In this document: one piece after another, positions 50,037 to 59,476 of the stretch
Position numbering within the stretch: position 1 is the stretch's first letter
Layout of the letters: every line of letters begins with the position of its first letter
Origin: Streptomyces luteolus
GTDB lineage: Bacteria > Actinomycetota > Actinomycetes > Streptomycetales > Streptomycetaceae
Length of the DNA: 64,000 nucleotides
Direction: 5' to 3'
NCBI RefSeq assembly: GCF_029968015.1
Contig: NZ_JASCIS010000022.1
Coordinates: 1 to 64,000, forward strand
Program-made: the position numbers and the translations under genes
The notes under the pieces: generated by a model
Database searches by the model: none
What the model was told of the DNA's origin: nothing
The model's input: only the letters and a program-made list of their open reading frames with translations

Positions 50037-51284
50037 ATGACCGAGCCGCTGACTGTGAACGGCCGCCGCTACCACCGGCCCCACCGGCCCGTCGTCGTCG
50101 TGTGCATCGACGGCAGCGAGGACGCCTACCACGAGCGGGCCATCGCGGACGGCCGCATGCCGTTCCTGGAGCGCATGCTGCGAGGCGGTGCCGATCTGCG
50201 CGCCGACTGCACCATGCCGTCCTTCACCAACCCCAACAACCTGTCCATCGCGACGGGTGTGCCGCCCGCCGTGCACGGCATCTGCGGCAACTACTTCTAC
50301 GACACCGCGTCCGGCACCGAGGTCATGATGAACGACCCGGAACTGCTGCGCGCGCCCACGCTGTTCGCCGAGTTCTCACAGCGCGGGGCGAAGGCCGCCG
50401 TCATCACCGCGAAGGACAAGCTGCGCCGACTGCTCGGCAGCGGACTGAAGGACGGCATCTGCTTCTCCGCCGAGAAGGCCGACCAGGCCACCGAGGAGGA
50501 GAACGGCATCGGCAAGGTCCTGGAGCGTACGGGCATGGAGCTGCCGTCCGTGTACAGCGCCGAGCTCAGCGAACTCGTCATGGCGGCCGGGGCGGACATC
50601 CTCGACAAGGACCGCCCCGACCTGATGTACCTGTCGCTCACCGACTACATCCAGCACAAGCACGCGCCGGGCTCGCCCGTCGCCAACGACTTCTACGCCA
50701 TGCTCGACCAGTACTTCGAGCGCATCGACGCCCTGGGCGCCGTTCTCGTCGTCACCGCCGACCACGGCATGAACGCCAAGGCCGACGGCGCGGGCGCCGC
50801 ACGCGTCGTCTTCCTCCAGGACACCCTGGACGGCAGCCTCGAACCGGGCGCCGCGCGCGTCGTGCTGCCCATCACCGACCCGTACACCGTGCACCACGGC
50901 GCGCTCGGCTCGTACGCCACCGTGCATCTGCCCGGCTCGGCGGACCGGGAGGCGGTGGCCTCCGGGCTCGCCCGGATCGACGGCGTGGACGAGGTGCTGA
51001 CGCGCGAGGCGGCCTGTGAGCGGTTCGAGCTGCCGGGCGACCGGATCGGCGACCTCGTCGTCATCGCCGAGCGCAACACGGTCCTCGGCACCACCCCGGC
51101 CCGGCACGACATCTCCGGGTTCACCGAACCGCTGCGCTCGCACGGCGGGCTCACGGAGCAGAGGGTGCCGTTCCTCGTCAACGCGCCCGTCGAGGGCCTG
51201 CCCGCCGGACACCGGCTGCGGAACTTCGACGCGTACTGGGTGGGCACCGCCGTCGCCGCGGGCGAACCGCTGCCCGCCGCCTGA
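50037..51284 (+). CDS. phnA: Phosphonoacetate hydrolase
   Basis: A 415-residue alkaline-phosphatase-superfamily enzyme that splits phosphonoacetate into acetate and phosphate. Diagnostic segments are VVVVCIDGSEDAYHERAIAD, the nucleophile region CTMPSFTNPNNLSIATGVPP (Thr), VHGICGNYFYD, SLTDYIQHKHAPGS and VVTADHGMNAKA with zinc-binding Asp/His. ATG at 50037 follows AGGGGTGG at 8 nt; a GTG at 49986 is less likely. It is first in a phnA-transporter-oxidase series and divergent from the LysR gene. Confidence 0.92.
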   Translation: MTEPLTVNGRRYHRPHRPVVVVCIDGSEDAYHERAIADGRMPFLERMLRGGADLRADCTMPSFTNPNNLSIATGVPPAVHGICGNYFYDTASGTEVMMNDPELLRAPTLFAEFSQRGAKAAVITAKDKLRRLLGSGLKDGICFSAEKADQATEEENGIGKVLERTGMELPSVYSAELSELVMAAGADILDKDRPDLMYLSLTDYIQHKHAPGSPVANDFYAMLDQYFERIDALGAVLVVTADHGMNAKADGAGAARVVFLQDTLDGSLEPGAARVVLPITDPYTVHHGALGSYATVHLPGSADREAVASGLARIDGVDEVLTREAACERFELPGDRIGDLVVIAERNTVLGTTPARHDISGFTEPLRSHGGLTEQRVPFLVNAPVEGLPAGHRLRNFDAYWVGTAVAAGEPLPAA

Positions 51285-51411
51285 GCGAGGCGGGTCCCGC
51301 GCCCGCGCGCGCGGGACCCGCCGCTGCTCCAGTGAACGACCACTCACCCCGGAGAACGACCACCCCCCACGCATCCGTATCGGCACCGAGGACGAGGGAC
51401 AGGACACCGCC

Positions 51412-52743
51412 ATGGCCGACCTCGCACCACCGCAAGGCAGTTCACGGACCGTCAGGGGGAGCGTCGAAGCCACCCGTTGGCGCTGGCGGATCTTCGCCGT
51501 CACCTGGCTCGCGTACGCGGGCTTCTACTTCGTACGCCAGGCCTTCTCCGTCGCCAAACTCGGCATCCTGGAGGACCCTGCGGTGGGCGGCGTCCTCACC
51601 GAGCGGGTCCTCGGCGTCATCGACGCGGTCTATCTGGCCGCGTACGCGGTGGGCCAGTTCCTGTGGGGCATGTGGGCCGACCGGTTCGGGCCGCGGGTCG
51701 TCGTCATCGGCGGCATGGTCGGCGCGATCGTCGCCGCGTGTGTGATGGGGGTGAGCAGTGCGCTGCTCGTCTTCGGCGGCGCCATGGTCGTGCAGGGCCT
51801 CGCGCAGTCCGCGGGCTGGGCGCCGCTGTGCAAGAACATGGGCAGCTTCTTCCCGGTACGCCAACGGGGGCGCGTCCTCGGCCTGTGGAGCACCAACTAC
51901 GCCTTCGGCGGGCTCGCCGCACCGCCGTTCCTCGGCTGGGTCGCCTACTCCCTGTTCGACAGCTGGCGGATCGCGTTCTTCGCGGGCGCGGCGACCCTCG
52001 CCGTCGTCCTGCTGCTGTTCGTGCTGCTGCAGAAGAACTCCCCGTACGACGCGGGGATCTCGGAGGCCGACGAGCCGGCCGCCGCGGCCGGGAAGCCCGT
52101 ACCCGCTGTGCCACCGGAGCCGCCGGAGCCGCGCAGGACCGGGCTCGCGCTCTACCGGGAGACGCTGCGCGACCGGATGGTGCTGACGCTCGGCGCCGCG
52201 TACTTCCTCCTCAAGCCCGCCCGCTACGCGATCCTGCTGTGGGGGCCGGTGCTCGTCAGCCGGCGGCTGCCCGACATCGACAAGGTGGGCGCGGTCCTCA
52301 TCCCGATCGCCTTCGGCGTCGCGGGAGTTCTCGCCCCGATCGTGGTGGGCTGGCTCTCGGACAAACTGTTCGGCTCGCGCCGCGTGCCGCCCTGCGTGCT
52401 GGCTCTTGGCCTGCTGACGGTGACGCTCGCACTGTTCATGCCGCTCACCGCCACCGGCAGCGTGCCCGTGATGATCGCCGTGCTCGCCGTCATCGGTCTC
52501 ACCGTGTACGCCGCCGACTCGATGATCTCCTGCGTGGCGGCCGTCGACTTCGGCACCGACAAGGGGGCGGGCACGGCGGCCGGGCTCGTCAACGGCTGCG
52601 GTTCCGTCGGGGCCATCCTGGGCGGGCTGCTGCCCGGGTTCCTCTCCGGCGGTGTGCTGTTCACCTGCTTCGCGGGGGCCGCGCTGCTCGCCGGACTGCT
52701 GATGCTGCCGCACTGGAACCGGCTTCCGCGCGCGGCGAGTTGA
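51412..52743 (+). CDS. GlpT/UhpT-type MFS transporter, probable phosphonate importer
   Basis: A 443-residue 12-helix MFS protein. The start WRIFAVTWLAYAGFYFVRQA and the GLAQSAGWAPLCKNMGSFFP motif are typical of the organophosphate:phosphate antiporter branch, whose basic residues bind phosphate-like groups. A hydrophilic loop is found at about 215-255. Placed between phnA and the FAD oxidoreductase, it most likely imports a phosphonate such as 2-aminoethylphosphonate in exchange for phosphate. Confidence 0.85.
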   Translation: MADLAPPQGSSRTVRGSVEATRWRWRIFAVTWLAYAGFYFVRQAFSVAKLGILEDPAVGGVLTERVLGVIDAVYLAAYAVGQFLWGMWADRFGPRVVVIGGMVGAIVAACVMGVSSALLVFGGAMVVQGLAQSAGWAPLCKNMGSFFPVRQRGRVLGLWSTNYAFGGLAAPPFLGWVAYSLFDSWRIAFFAGAATLAVVLLLFVLLQKNSPYDAGISEADEPAAAAGKPVPAVPPEPPEPRRTGLALYRETLRDRMVLTLGAAYFLLKPARYAILLWGPVLVSRRLPDIDKVGAVLIPIAFGVAGVLAPIVVGWLSDKLFGSRRVPPCVLALGLLTVTLALFMPLTATGSVPVMIAVLAVIGLTVYAADSMISCVAAVDFGTDKGAGTAAGLVNGCGSVGAILGGLLPGFLSGGVLFTCFAGAALLAGLLMLPHWNRLPRAAS

Positions 52744-52817
52744 GCTGAGCACCGCCCAACTTCCTCCCAGGCTGCCCTCGTTGCACCCCCGTCCGTACCG
52801 AGAGAGGTTTCCTCATC

Positions 52818-53960
52818 ATGAGCGTCAACCAGGCCGACACCGTCGTCGTCGGCGCGGGCATCGTCGGACTCGCGCACGCCCTCGCCGCCGCCCGCCGCGG
52901 AGAACGTGTCGTCGTCTTCGAGCGGGACGACTTCGCCGTGGGCGCCTCCATCCGCAACTTCGGCATGATCTGGGCGGTGGGGCAGCAGCGGGGCGCGCTC
53001 TACCGTCGTGCCCTGCGGAGCCGGGAGATCTGGCTGGACATAGCCGCCAAGACCGGGCTGTGGGCCGAGCAGAGCGGTTCCCTGCACCTGGCCCACCGCC
53101 CCGACGAGGTGGCGGTCCTGGAGGAGTTCGTCGCCTGCGCTCCCGCCGCCCGTGAGCGGGGCGTCGCCATGGTGACGCCCCGTGAGGCCGTGGAGAGAAG
53201 CCATGTGGCCCGTCCCGAGGGGCTGTTGGCGGCGATGTGGAGCCCGACCGAGCTCAACGTGGACCCGCGGCTCGCGCTTCCCGCCGTCGCGGAGCACCTG
53301 GTCTCGGAGTACGACGTCGACATCCGCTTCGGTACGACCGTACGCTCCGTGGACCTGCCGACCGTGTCCACCACGGCGGGCGAGTGGCGGGCCGGGCGGG
53401 TCTTCGTGTGCGGCGGGAACGACTTCGCGACGCTCTACCCGGAGGTGTACGCCGACAGCGGTCTGGTGCGCTGCAAGCTGCAGATGATGCGCACCGGGGT
53501 GCAGCCCGGCGGCCGGCCGCTCGGCCCGATGCTGTGCGGCGGTCTGACGCTGCTGCACTACGCGGCGTTCGACGGCCTCGCGGCACGGGAGGCGCTCGCG
53601 GAGCGGATGGGCGAAGAGTTGCCGTACCACCGCGAGCACGGCATCCACGTCCTGCTCTCCCAGACCGCCGACGGCCGCCTGACGATCGGCGACAGCCACG
53701 CCTACGGCACGACGCACGACCCCTTCGAGGACGAGGGCATCAACGAGGCCGTACGCGACTACCTGCGCACGTTCGCCGACCTCCCCGACCCCCGTATCAC
53801 CGAACGCTGGACCGGCTACTACCCGTCCCTGCGCGACGGCCGCACGGAACTGGTGGTCTCCCCGGAGCCGGGCGTGACGGTGGTCAACGGGGTCGGCGGG
53901 GCGGGGATGACGCTGTCGTTCGGGTTGGCGGAGGAGGTGGTGGCGGCGGCTCAATTTTGA
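52818..53960 (+). CDS. TIGR03364-type FAD-dependent oxidoreductase of phosphonate metabolism
   Basis: A 380-residue DAO-fold flavoprotein. The dinucleotide-binding motif is VVGAGIVGLAHALAAARRGE with the ribose-binding Glu in VVVFERDDFAVGASIRNFGM; the C-terminal FAD-binding end is NGVGGAGMTLSFGLAEEVVA. The IRNFGMIWAVGQ segment and phosphonate context match TIGR03364. Flavoproteins of this class have been linked to oxidation of (N-methyl-)2-aminoethylphosphonate to phosphonoacetaldehyde. It follows the MFS gene by 74 bp, with GAGAGG upstream of ATG 52818. Confidence 0.85.
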   Translation: MSVNQADTVVVGAGIVGLAHALAAARRGERVVVFERDDFAVGASIRNFGMIWAVGQQRGALYRRALRSREIWLDIAAKTGLWAEQSGSLHLAHRPDEVAVLEEFVACAPAARERGVAMVTPREAVERSHVARPEGLLAAMWSPTELNVDPRLALPAVAEHLVSEYDVDIRFGTTVRSVDLPTVSTTAGEWRAGRVFVCGGNDFATLYPEVYADSGLVRCKLQMMRTGVQPGGRPLGPMLCGGLTLLHYAAFDGLAAREALAERMGEELPYHREHGIHVLLSQTADGRLTIGDSHAYGTTHDPFEDEGINEAVRDYLRTFADLPDPRITERWTGYYPSLRDGRTELVVSPEPGVTVVNGVGGAGMTLSFGLAEEVVAAAQF

Positions 53961-54020
53961 GCCCCTCCGGCGATTGAGGAGGCCCGTCCGGCAGGACCTT
54001 CGGGAAGGGGCGGGGTGGGG
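53948..54020. terminator. Intergenic repeat/terminator between convergent phosphonate genes
   Basis: GGCTCAA-TT-TTGAGCC forms a short perfect hairpin overlapping the oxidoreductase stop; it continues into CCCTCCGGCGATTGAGGAGG, GTCCGGCAGGAC and the GGGAAGGGGCGGGG module of the dispersed family, in inverted orientation relative to the copy near 55650. The left arm is shorter than in other copies. Confidence 0.7.
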
Positions 54021-54079
54021 AAAGAGAAGGCTCCGGCGGGAACCGGCCCGCCGGAGCCTTGATGCGCGCGGAGCGCAGC

Positions 54080-55531
54080 TCAGTACCCGATGCAAGCCGA
54101 ATGCCACGCAGTGTAGAACTCGAAGACCTCCGGCGAGCACTCCGGAGGCCCGTACTGGGAAGCCTTCGCGCCGGTGTGCGGCAGATGCGCGTACGCCCCG
54201 ACCCCGGGCCGGTTCACATGCAGCATGCCCGCCTCGAACCGCTCCACCGCCTCGAACGCCCGCGCCTGCGAGGCCGTGAACACGGTGCCGCTCATCCCGT
54301 ACTTGACGGAGTTGGCGATCCGGATCGCGTCGTCGAATCCGTCCGCGTCGACGACCGCCAGCACCGGCCCGAACACCTCCTCCTGCGCCAGCTCACTGTC
54401 CCAGGGCACGTCCCGGATCACCGTCGGCTGGACGTAGCAGCCCTCCGGCAGTCCCGGCCGCACCTCGGGTCCGCCGCCGCACAGCACCTTGCCGCCGTCG
54501 CGCTGCGCGCCCTCGATCGCGGCGAGCGCGGCGTCCCTGCGTACGGTGTTCACCACCGGGCAGAGCTGCGAGGCCGGATCGTCGCCCGGGCCCACGCGCA
54601 GGCCCGCGACCCGCGCCACCAGGCGGTCCAGGAACCGGTCCCGCACCCGGACGTCCACGACGGCCCGGCTGGTCGCGCTGCACCGCTGGCCCGCCTGCCC
54701 GAAGGCGCCGTGCACCACCGCGTCCACGGCCGCGTCCAGGTCCGCGTCGTCGCACACGACCACCGCGTTCTTGCCGCCCAACTCCAGCTGCGTACGCAGG
54801 AGTCGGTGGGCGCCGCCGGTGTGGATGGCGGTGCCGACGCCGAGGGAGCCGGTGAAGCTGATGCCGGCGACGGCCGGGTTGGCGACCAGGGCCTCACCGG
54901 CCGCCACGTCGCCCTGGACGAGGTTGAGCACCCCGTCCGGCACGCCCGCCTGCTGGAACACCTCGACCAGGAGCGCGGACGTGAGCGGGGTCAGCGGCGA
55001 CGGTTTGAGCACCGCCGTACAGCCCGAGAGCAGCGCGGGCGCCACCTTCCACATCGGGATGGCGAGCGGGAAGTTCCACGGGGTGACGAGTCCGACGACG
55101 CCGATGGGGCGGCGGAAGGTGTACGCGAAGGTGCGTTCGTCCTCGGCGGGTGCCGTCACGCCGCCGAGCCGCCGGGCCTGGCCGACCGTGAACTCCAGTA
55201 CGGAAAGGGTCCGTTGGACCTCGCCGCGGGCTTCTGCGAGGAGTTTGCCCTGTTCCCGGGTGATGGCCGCGGCCACCTCTTCGGCCCGCGCGGCGAGCAT
55301 CCGTCCGGCCTCGGTCAGGTGCGCCGCCCGGTGGATCGGGCCGAGCGCACGCCAGGCCGGGAGCGCGGCCGCCGCCGCGTCCACTGCCCGGTCGGTGTCC
55401 ACGCCGCCGGACTCCGCGAACTCCCCGAGTACGTCGGAGAAGTCGGCCGGGTTGACGTTCTCCCGGGTGAGCCCCGACTCCGCCGGGGTCCATCGCCCGT
55501 CGACGAAGTTGAGCCGAAGGTGCTGTGCCAC
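54080..55531 (-). CDS. phnY: Aldehyde dehydrogenase, probable phosphonoacetaldehyde dehydrogenase
   Basis: A 483-residue NAD(P)-dependent ALDH. The Rossmann motif is ISFTGSLGVGTAIH, the general-base Glu is in LRTQLELGGKNAVVV and the catalytic Cys in GQAGQRCSATSRAVV; GVVGLVTPWNFPLAIPMWKV and EEVFGPVLAVV are also present. By sequence it is close to semialdehyde dehydrogenases of the alpha-ketoglutarate semialdehyde group; the neighbouring phosphonate genes indicate phosphonoacetaldehyde to phosphonoacetate. GTG at 55531 has AGGGGAGGG upstream. It is transcribed toward the oxidoreductase gene, so its control must differ from that of the phnA strand. Confidence 0.82.
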   Translation of the reverse strand: MAQHLRLNFVDGRWTPAESGLTRENVNPADFSDVLGEFAESGGVDTDRAVDAAAAALPAWRALGPIHRAAHLTEAGRMLAARAEEVAAAITREQGKLLAEARGEVQRTLSVLEFTVGQARRLGGVTAPAEDERTFAYTFRRPIGVVGLVTPWNFPLAIPMWKVAPALLSGCTAVLKPSPLTPLTSALLVEVFQQAGVPDGVLNLVQGDVAAGEALVANPAVAGISFTGSLGVGTAIHTGGAHRLLRTQLELGGKNAVVVCDDADLDAAVDAVVHGAFGQAGQRCSATSRAVVDVRVRDRFLDRLVARVAGLRVGPGDDPASQLCPVVNTVRRDAALAAIEGAQRDGGKVLCGGGPEVRPGLPEGCYVQPTVIRDVPWDSELAQEEVFGPVLAVVDADGFDDAIRIANSVKYGMSGTVFTASQARAFEAVERFEAGMLHVNRPGVGAYAHLPHTGAKASQYGPPECSPEVFEFYTAWHSACIGY

Positions 55532-55645
55532 GTGTTGCCCTCCCCTTCGCTTGACCGCACCGGCGGGGCGCCGGGAGCCTCGGCCAGGCTCGCCCAGGGG
55601 CGGGGCGGCCACAATGCGTGATTGCCCAATGTCCGCGATAGCTCA

Positions 55646-55790
55646 GGGCTATTTCCCCTCCCCGCCCCTTCCCGAAATCCTGCGGAGCTTCGGGGCTCCG
55701 CCCCGGACCCCGCTCCTCAATCGCCGGAGGGGCTCAATTTGAGCCCCTCCGGGGGCACCTCACAGCGGTAGCTGGGGGAGATTGAGGAGG
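55646..55790. repeat. Composite intergenic repeat with inserted hairpin
   Basis: The copy contains CCCCTCCCCGCCCCTTCCCG, a GGAGCTTCGGGGCTCC hairpin and the family palindrome CTCAATCGCCGGAGGGGCTC. Its right arm is interrupted after CCCTCCGG: GGGCACCTCACAGCGGTAGC and TGGGGGAG are inserted before ATTGAGGAGG resumes. The insert contains a CTCAC-AGCGGTAGC-TGGGG-type imperfect hairpin common in Streptomyces. Confidence 0.7.
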
Positions 55791-57731
55791 TCAGGAAACC
55801 CCCACCACCCGCCGCCGCCCCATCAGCTCCGCCAGGCCGCGCCGGGTCGCCGCGACCACGACGCGGTCCGATGAGCGCAGTACGTACCCGGGGTGCAGGT
55901 TCCAGACCAGGCCCGGCGGGCGTTCCTCGGCGTCGTCCTGTGGGGCCGCGAGGTCGGGGCGGCGTTCGGCCGGGTCGGCGGCGTCGAGGCCGATCACGCG
56001 CCAGCGGCCGGGCCGGAAGCTCTCCCCTACGGTGCAGCCCTCCAGGACCGGATGGCCCGCGACGTTCACGGCGGCGAACAGCAGCACCTGGCGTTCCACG
56101 GAGAGGGAGCCGAGGTTCTGCCGTCCCATCATGGCGCTGGCGAAGGCGGGCGCCGCGAGGTGGGTGCAACTTCGGCTCAGCGTCTGGGAGTTGGGGTGGG
56201 CCGAGCGCAGCGTACGGTTGACGACGGTGGCGAACTCGTCGTCGTACAGCCGCAGCGACACCTTCACGTCGGACTTCACCGAGCGGGCGTACAGGGCCGC
56301 TTCGAGGTTGGTGCTGTCGATGCTGGTCAGGGCGAGCAGGGTGCGGGCGCGCTCGATCTTCGCGGCCTCCAGGACGCCTTCCTGGGTGACGTCGCCGAGG
56401 ACGACGGGGACCCGCAGCCGGCGCGCGAGGTCAACGCCGCGGGCCTCCGGGTCCTCCTCGACGCACACGACGGGGATGCCGAGCTCGAAGAGCCGCGCGA
56501 GGACACGGGTGCCGATCTTGCCGAGGCCGAGCAGCACCACGTGCCCGGAGAGCCGGCGCGGCGGTCGGCGCAGCGAGGACGCCGTACGGAACGTGCCGAA
56601 GGCTTCGAGTGCGGCGGCGAGCAGCACCGGCAGGAGCAGCAACCCGGCGAATCCGGAGAGAAGTTGGAGCATCCGGCGACTGCGCGGCTCGTCCTCGGCG
56701 GGGTCGCCCATGGCGAACAGGTCGAGCACGGTGACGTAGGTGGCGTGCAGCGGGCTGTAGTCCTGCGTCAGCCAGGTGGCCACGGCGAGGGCGAGTACGC
56801 AGACGAACAGGCCCGCGACGGTCCAGCGCAGGCGGCGGGAGAACAGCTGGCCGATGGGCGCGCCCCGCACCCGGCGCGGTGCGGCTTCGGGCCCGTTGTA
56901 CTCGACGGTCTCCAGGACGACGGTGCCGCGTCCGGCGGCGGCGGCCACGGCGGCGTCGTCGGGCAGCAGCTCGCACTCCACGGTGCCGCCGCCCCGCTGT
57001 CCCGGGGCGTCGTCGGGGGGTGAGAGGAGGGCCAGGGTGCACAGTCCGCCGTCGGTGCGCTGTCCGCTGCGGGTGGGGGCGCGCTCGGCGGCGCGCAGGA
57101 TCAGCCCGTCGACCTCGACGACCTTGCTGGTGGCGGCGATGGCGGTGGCGGCGAGTGCGGGCGCCGCGGTGTCGGCGTCGGACAGGACGGTGGTGGCGGC
57201 GTCGGCGGTGTCGAGGTCCGGGGACGCCAACGCGCTTGCCTGATCGAGGAGTTCGGCGAGGTGCTGGCCGAGCTTGCGGTTGAAGAGCCGGATGACGAGG
57301 CGCAGGTGCGGGTTGAGGCGGCGGGCGGTGAGCGCGGCCCTGATGTTGAGTTCGTCGTCGTCGTTGACGAGGGCGAGTGCCTCGGCCTGCGCGATGCCCG
57401 CTTCCAGGAGGACCTCGTCGGTCAGCTCGGACGCCTCGATGAGGGGCCCCGCGGGGTTGTCGGCGGGCTCGTCGTCGGTGGTGTTGCCCGCCGCCCGGCC
57501 CATGGCGGCGGTGAACCGTCCGAAGAAGGTGCTGGCCCGGGTGCGCACCGACAGCGGCTGGACCCGTCTGTCCCCGGTGGTCGGCACGACGAGGGTCACG
57601 CGCTGCCCGTAGACCTCGCGGATCTCCTCGGCGAGCCGCTGGCCGAGCGCGTCGTCACCGCACACAACCATGCGGGGCGCGGCGGAAGTTGACTGGGTCT
57701 GCTGCTGCGGTACGGATGACACGGAAGGCAA
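55791..57731 (-). CDS. Membrane protein with two TrkA-N (RCK) domains, ion-channel-like
   Basis: A 646-residue protein. An N-terminal NAD-binding RCK-like domain (MVVCGDDALGQRLAEEIREV, residues 20-180) is followed by a linker, two or three transmembrane helices with a pore-loop-like region (about 295-390: WTVAGLFVCVLALAVATWLT, HATYVTVLDLFAMGDPAEDE), then a second RCK domain (VVLLGLGKIGTRVLARLFEL) and a C-terminal RCK_C-like tail. This resembles potassium channel or CASTOR-like ion conductance proteins. TTG at 57731 is the frame start; GTG at 57722 is an alternative. No antiporter gene is linked. Confidence 0.8.
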   Translation of the reverse strand: MPSVSSVPQQQTQSTSAAPRMVVCGDDALGQRLAEEIREVYGQRVTLVVPTTGDRRVQPLSVRTRASTFFGRFTAAMGRAAGNTTDDEPADNPAGPLIEASELTDEVLLEAGIAQAEALALVNDDDELNIRAALTARRLNPHLRLVIRLFNRKLGQHLAELLDQASALASPDLDTADAATTVLSDADTAAPALAATAIAATSKVVEVDGLILRAAERAPTRSGQRTDGGLCTLALLSPPDDAPGQRGGGTVECELLPDDAAVAAAAGRGTVVLETVEYNGPEAAPRRVRGAPIGQLFSRRLRWTVAGLFVCVLALAVATWLTQDYSPLHATYVTVLDLFAMGDPAEDEPRSRRMLQLLSGFAGLLLLPVLLAAALEAFGTFRTASSLRRPPRRLSGHVVLLGLGKIGTRVLARLFELGIPVVCVEEDPEARGVDLARRLRVPVVLGDVTQEGVLEAAKIERARTLLALTSIDSTNLEAALYARSVKSDVKVSLRLYDDEFATVVNRTLRSAHPNSQTLSRSCTHLAAPAFASAMMGRQNLGSLSVERQVLLFAAVNVAGHPVLEGCTVGESFRPGRWRVIGLDAADPAERRPDLAAPQDDAEERPPGLVWNLHPGYVLRSSDRVVVAATRRGLAELMGRRRVVGVS

Positions 57732-57826
57732 GAGTGCCCGAGAGGCGGTCGCGGTTCCAGGCCTCGGCGATCTTCGGCGTGGACGTTCTCGTACGGCGTA
57801 TGGGTCGCTCCCGTACCCTCGACGGC

Positions 57827-58183
57827 ATGAGTGATGCCCTGCCCCTGCTCCTGATCGCGCTCGGCATGCTGGCCGTCCTCTCCGGTTGCGCCTTGCTCGC
57901 GGTGCATGTGCGGCGCCGGGGTGCGGCGGGCGGTGCGGTGAGTGCCGCGATGGCCGCGTACGACGAGGCGTTCAAGGTCACGTCGTACGAGGCGCATGTG
58001 GAGGTGCGGGCGCAGGCGCGGCGGAAGAGTCCGCTGCTCGCGCCCGACGAGGAGTGGCGGCCCGTGGTCCGCCCGGCGGGGCCCACCGGTGCCCGTGGGC
58101 GGCTCCCGCGGCTCCCGCGGCGGGCGCGGTCGCGGCGCGGACCGTCGCGGGGGCTGCGCCGGCTGATCCGCCGTACCCGCTGA
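57827..58183 (+). CDS. Small single-pass membrane protein, hypothetical
   Basis: A 118-residue protein with one N-terminal transmembrane helix (ALPLLLIALGMLAVLSGCAL) and a positively charged cytoplasmic tail. The segment AMAAYDEAFKVTSYEAHVEV is a conserved core in Streptomyces homologues; the C-terminus is extremely Arg-rich. Function unknown. It is divergent from the TrkA-N protein with a 95-bp spacer, so a regulatory link is possible but unproven. Confidence 0.75.
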   Translation: MSDALPLLLIALGMLAVLSGCALLAVHVRRRGAAGGAVSAAMAAYDEAFKVTSYEAHVEVRAQARRKSPLLAPDEEWRPVVRPAGPTGARGRLPRLPRRARSRRGPSRGLRRLIRRTR

Positions 58184-58306
58184 CCGCCGCCTCCCCGGCC
58201 CCGAAAAGACCGCTGTCCACCCCCTACGCCCGGCACGGCACTCCGTGCCAAGATCTCCCGGAGCACGCACGACGCGGGACCCACGACCCGGGAGGCGGGA
58301 GTTCGG

Positions 58307-59476
58307 ATGGCGCAGCACTGGGCGGACTTTCAGTACGAGATCTATCTGAACGGCATGACGGGGGCGGTGCCCCGGCTGCCCACGGATCTGACACGCCTGG
58401 AAGAGCTGGTCGAGCGGCGGCTCGGGCCCGGGCCCGTCGGCTACGTGGCGGGCAGCGCGGGCAGCGGCAGCACCGCCGCCGCGAACCGGGCGGCTCTGGA
58501 CCGGCGCCGGATCGTGCCGCGGATGCTGCGGGACGTCCATGAACGGGAGCTGTCCGTCGAGGTGTTGGGGCGTTCGCTGCCCGCGCCGCTCGCGCTCGCG
58601 CCCGTGGGCGTCCTGTCGATCATGCACCCGGACGCGGAGTCCGCCGCGGCGCGGGCGGCGGCCGCGCAGGGCGTCCCGTTCGTGCTGTCCTCGGCGTCGA
58701 GCACGCCGATGGAGCAGGTCGCGGAGGCGATGGGCGACGCCGAGCGGTGGTTCCAGCTGTACTGGGCCAAGGACCGGGAGGTGACGAAGAGCTTCCTCGA
58801 CCGTGCGAAGGCCTCCGGGTTCACGGCCCTGCTCGTCACCCTCGACACCCCGCTGCTCGCCTGGCGGCCACGCGATCTGGACCAGGCGTACCTGCCGTTC
58901 CTGCACGGTGTGGGCACCGCGAACTACTTCACCGACCCGGCGTTCCGGGCCGGTCTGGCCAAGCCGGTGCACGAGGACCCGAACGCGGCGGTCACGCACT
59001 TCGTGGGCATGTTCGCCGACCCGGCGAAGACCTGGCCCGACCTGGCGTTCCTGCGGGAGAACTGGGACGGCCCGATCGTCCTGAAGGGCATCCTGCACCC
59101 GGACGACGCGCGGCTCGCGGCGGACGCGGGCATGGACGGCGTGGTGGTCTCGAACCACGGCGGCCGCCAGGTGGCGGGTTCGGTCGCCGCGGCCGACGCC
59201 CTGCCGCGCGTGGCCGAGGCGGTCGGCGACCGGCTGACCGTGCTGTTCGACAGCGGTGTACGCACCGGGGACGACGTGTTCAAGGCCCTGGCGCTCGGCG
59301 CGCGGGCGGTGCTCGTGGGACGGCCGTACGCGTACGGGCTCGGCCTCGACGGTCAGGCCGGTGTCGAGCACGTGATCCGCTGCCTGCTCGCGGAGCTCGA
59401 CCTCACCCTCGCCCTGACCGGGCACGCCGCGCCGGGCACGGTGTCGGCGGACGATCTGGAGACGGAGACCGCATGA
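58307..59476 (+). CDS. FMN-dependent alpha-hydroxy-acid oxidase (lactate 2-monooxygenase-like)
   Basis: A 389-residue TIM-barrel flavoenzyme. The catalytic His and Arg are in VVVSNHGGRQVAG, the FMN-binding end is LFDSGVRTGDDVFKALALGA followed by VLVGRPYAYGLG, and the N-terminal FQYEIYLNGMTGAVPRLPTD is typical of the lactate monooxygenase branch. It oxidises an L-2-hydroxy acid to the keto acid, or decarboxylates it, using O2. Its stop overlaps the start of the following hydroxyacid dehydrogenase (ATGA). Confidence 0.88.
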   Translation: MAQHWADFQYEIYLNGMTGAVPRLPTDLTRLEELVERRLGPGPVGYVAGSAGSGSTAAANRAALDRRRIVPRMLRDVHERELSVEVLGRSLPAPLALAPVGVLSIMHPDAESAAARAAAAQGVPFVLSSASSTPMEQVAEAMGDAERWFQLYWAKDREVTKSFLDRAKASGFTALLVTLDTPLLAWRPRDLDQAYLPFLHGVGTANYFTDPAFRAGLAKPVHEDPNAAVTHFVGMFADPAKTWPDLAFLRENWDGPIVLKGILHPDDARLAADAGMDGVVVSNHGGRQVAGSVAAADALPRVAEAVGDRLTVLFDSGVRTGDDVFKALALGARAVLVGRPYAYGLGLDGQAGVEHVIRCLLAELDLTLALTGHAAPGTVSADDLETETA

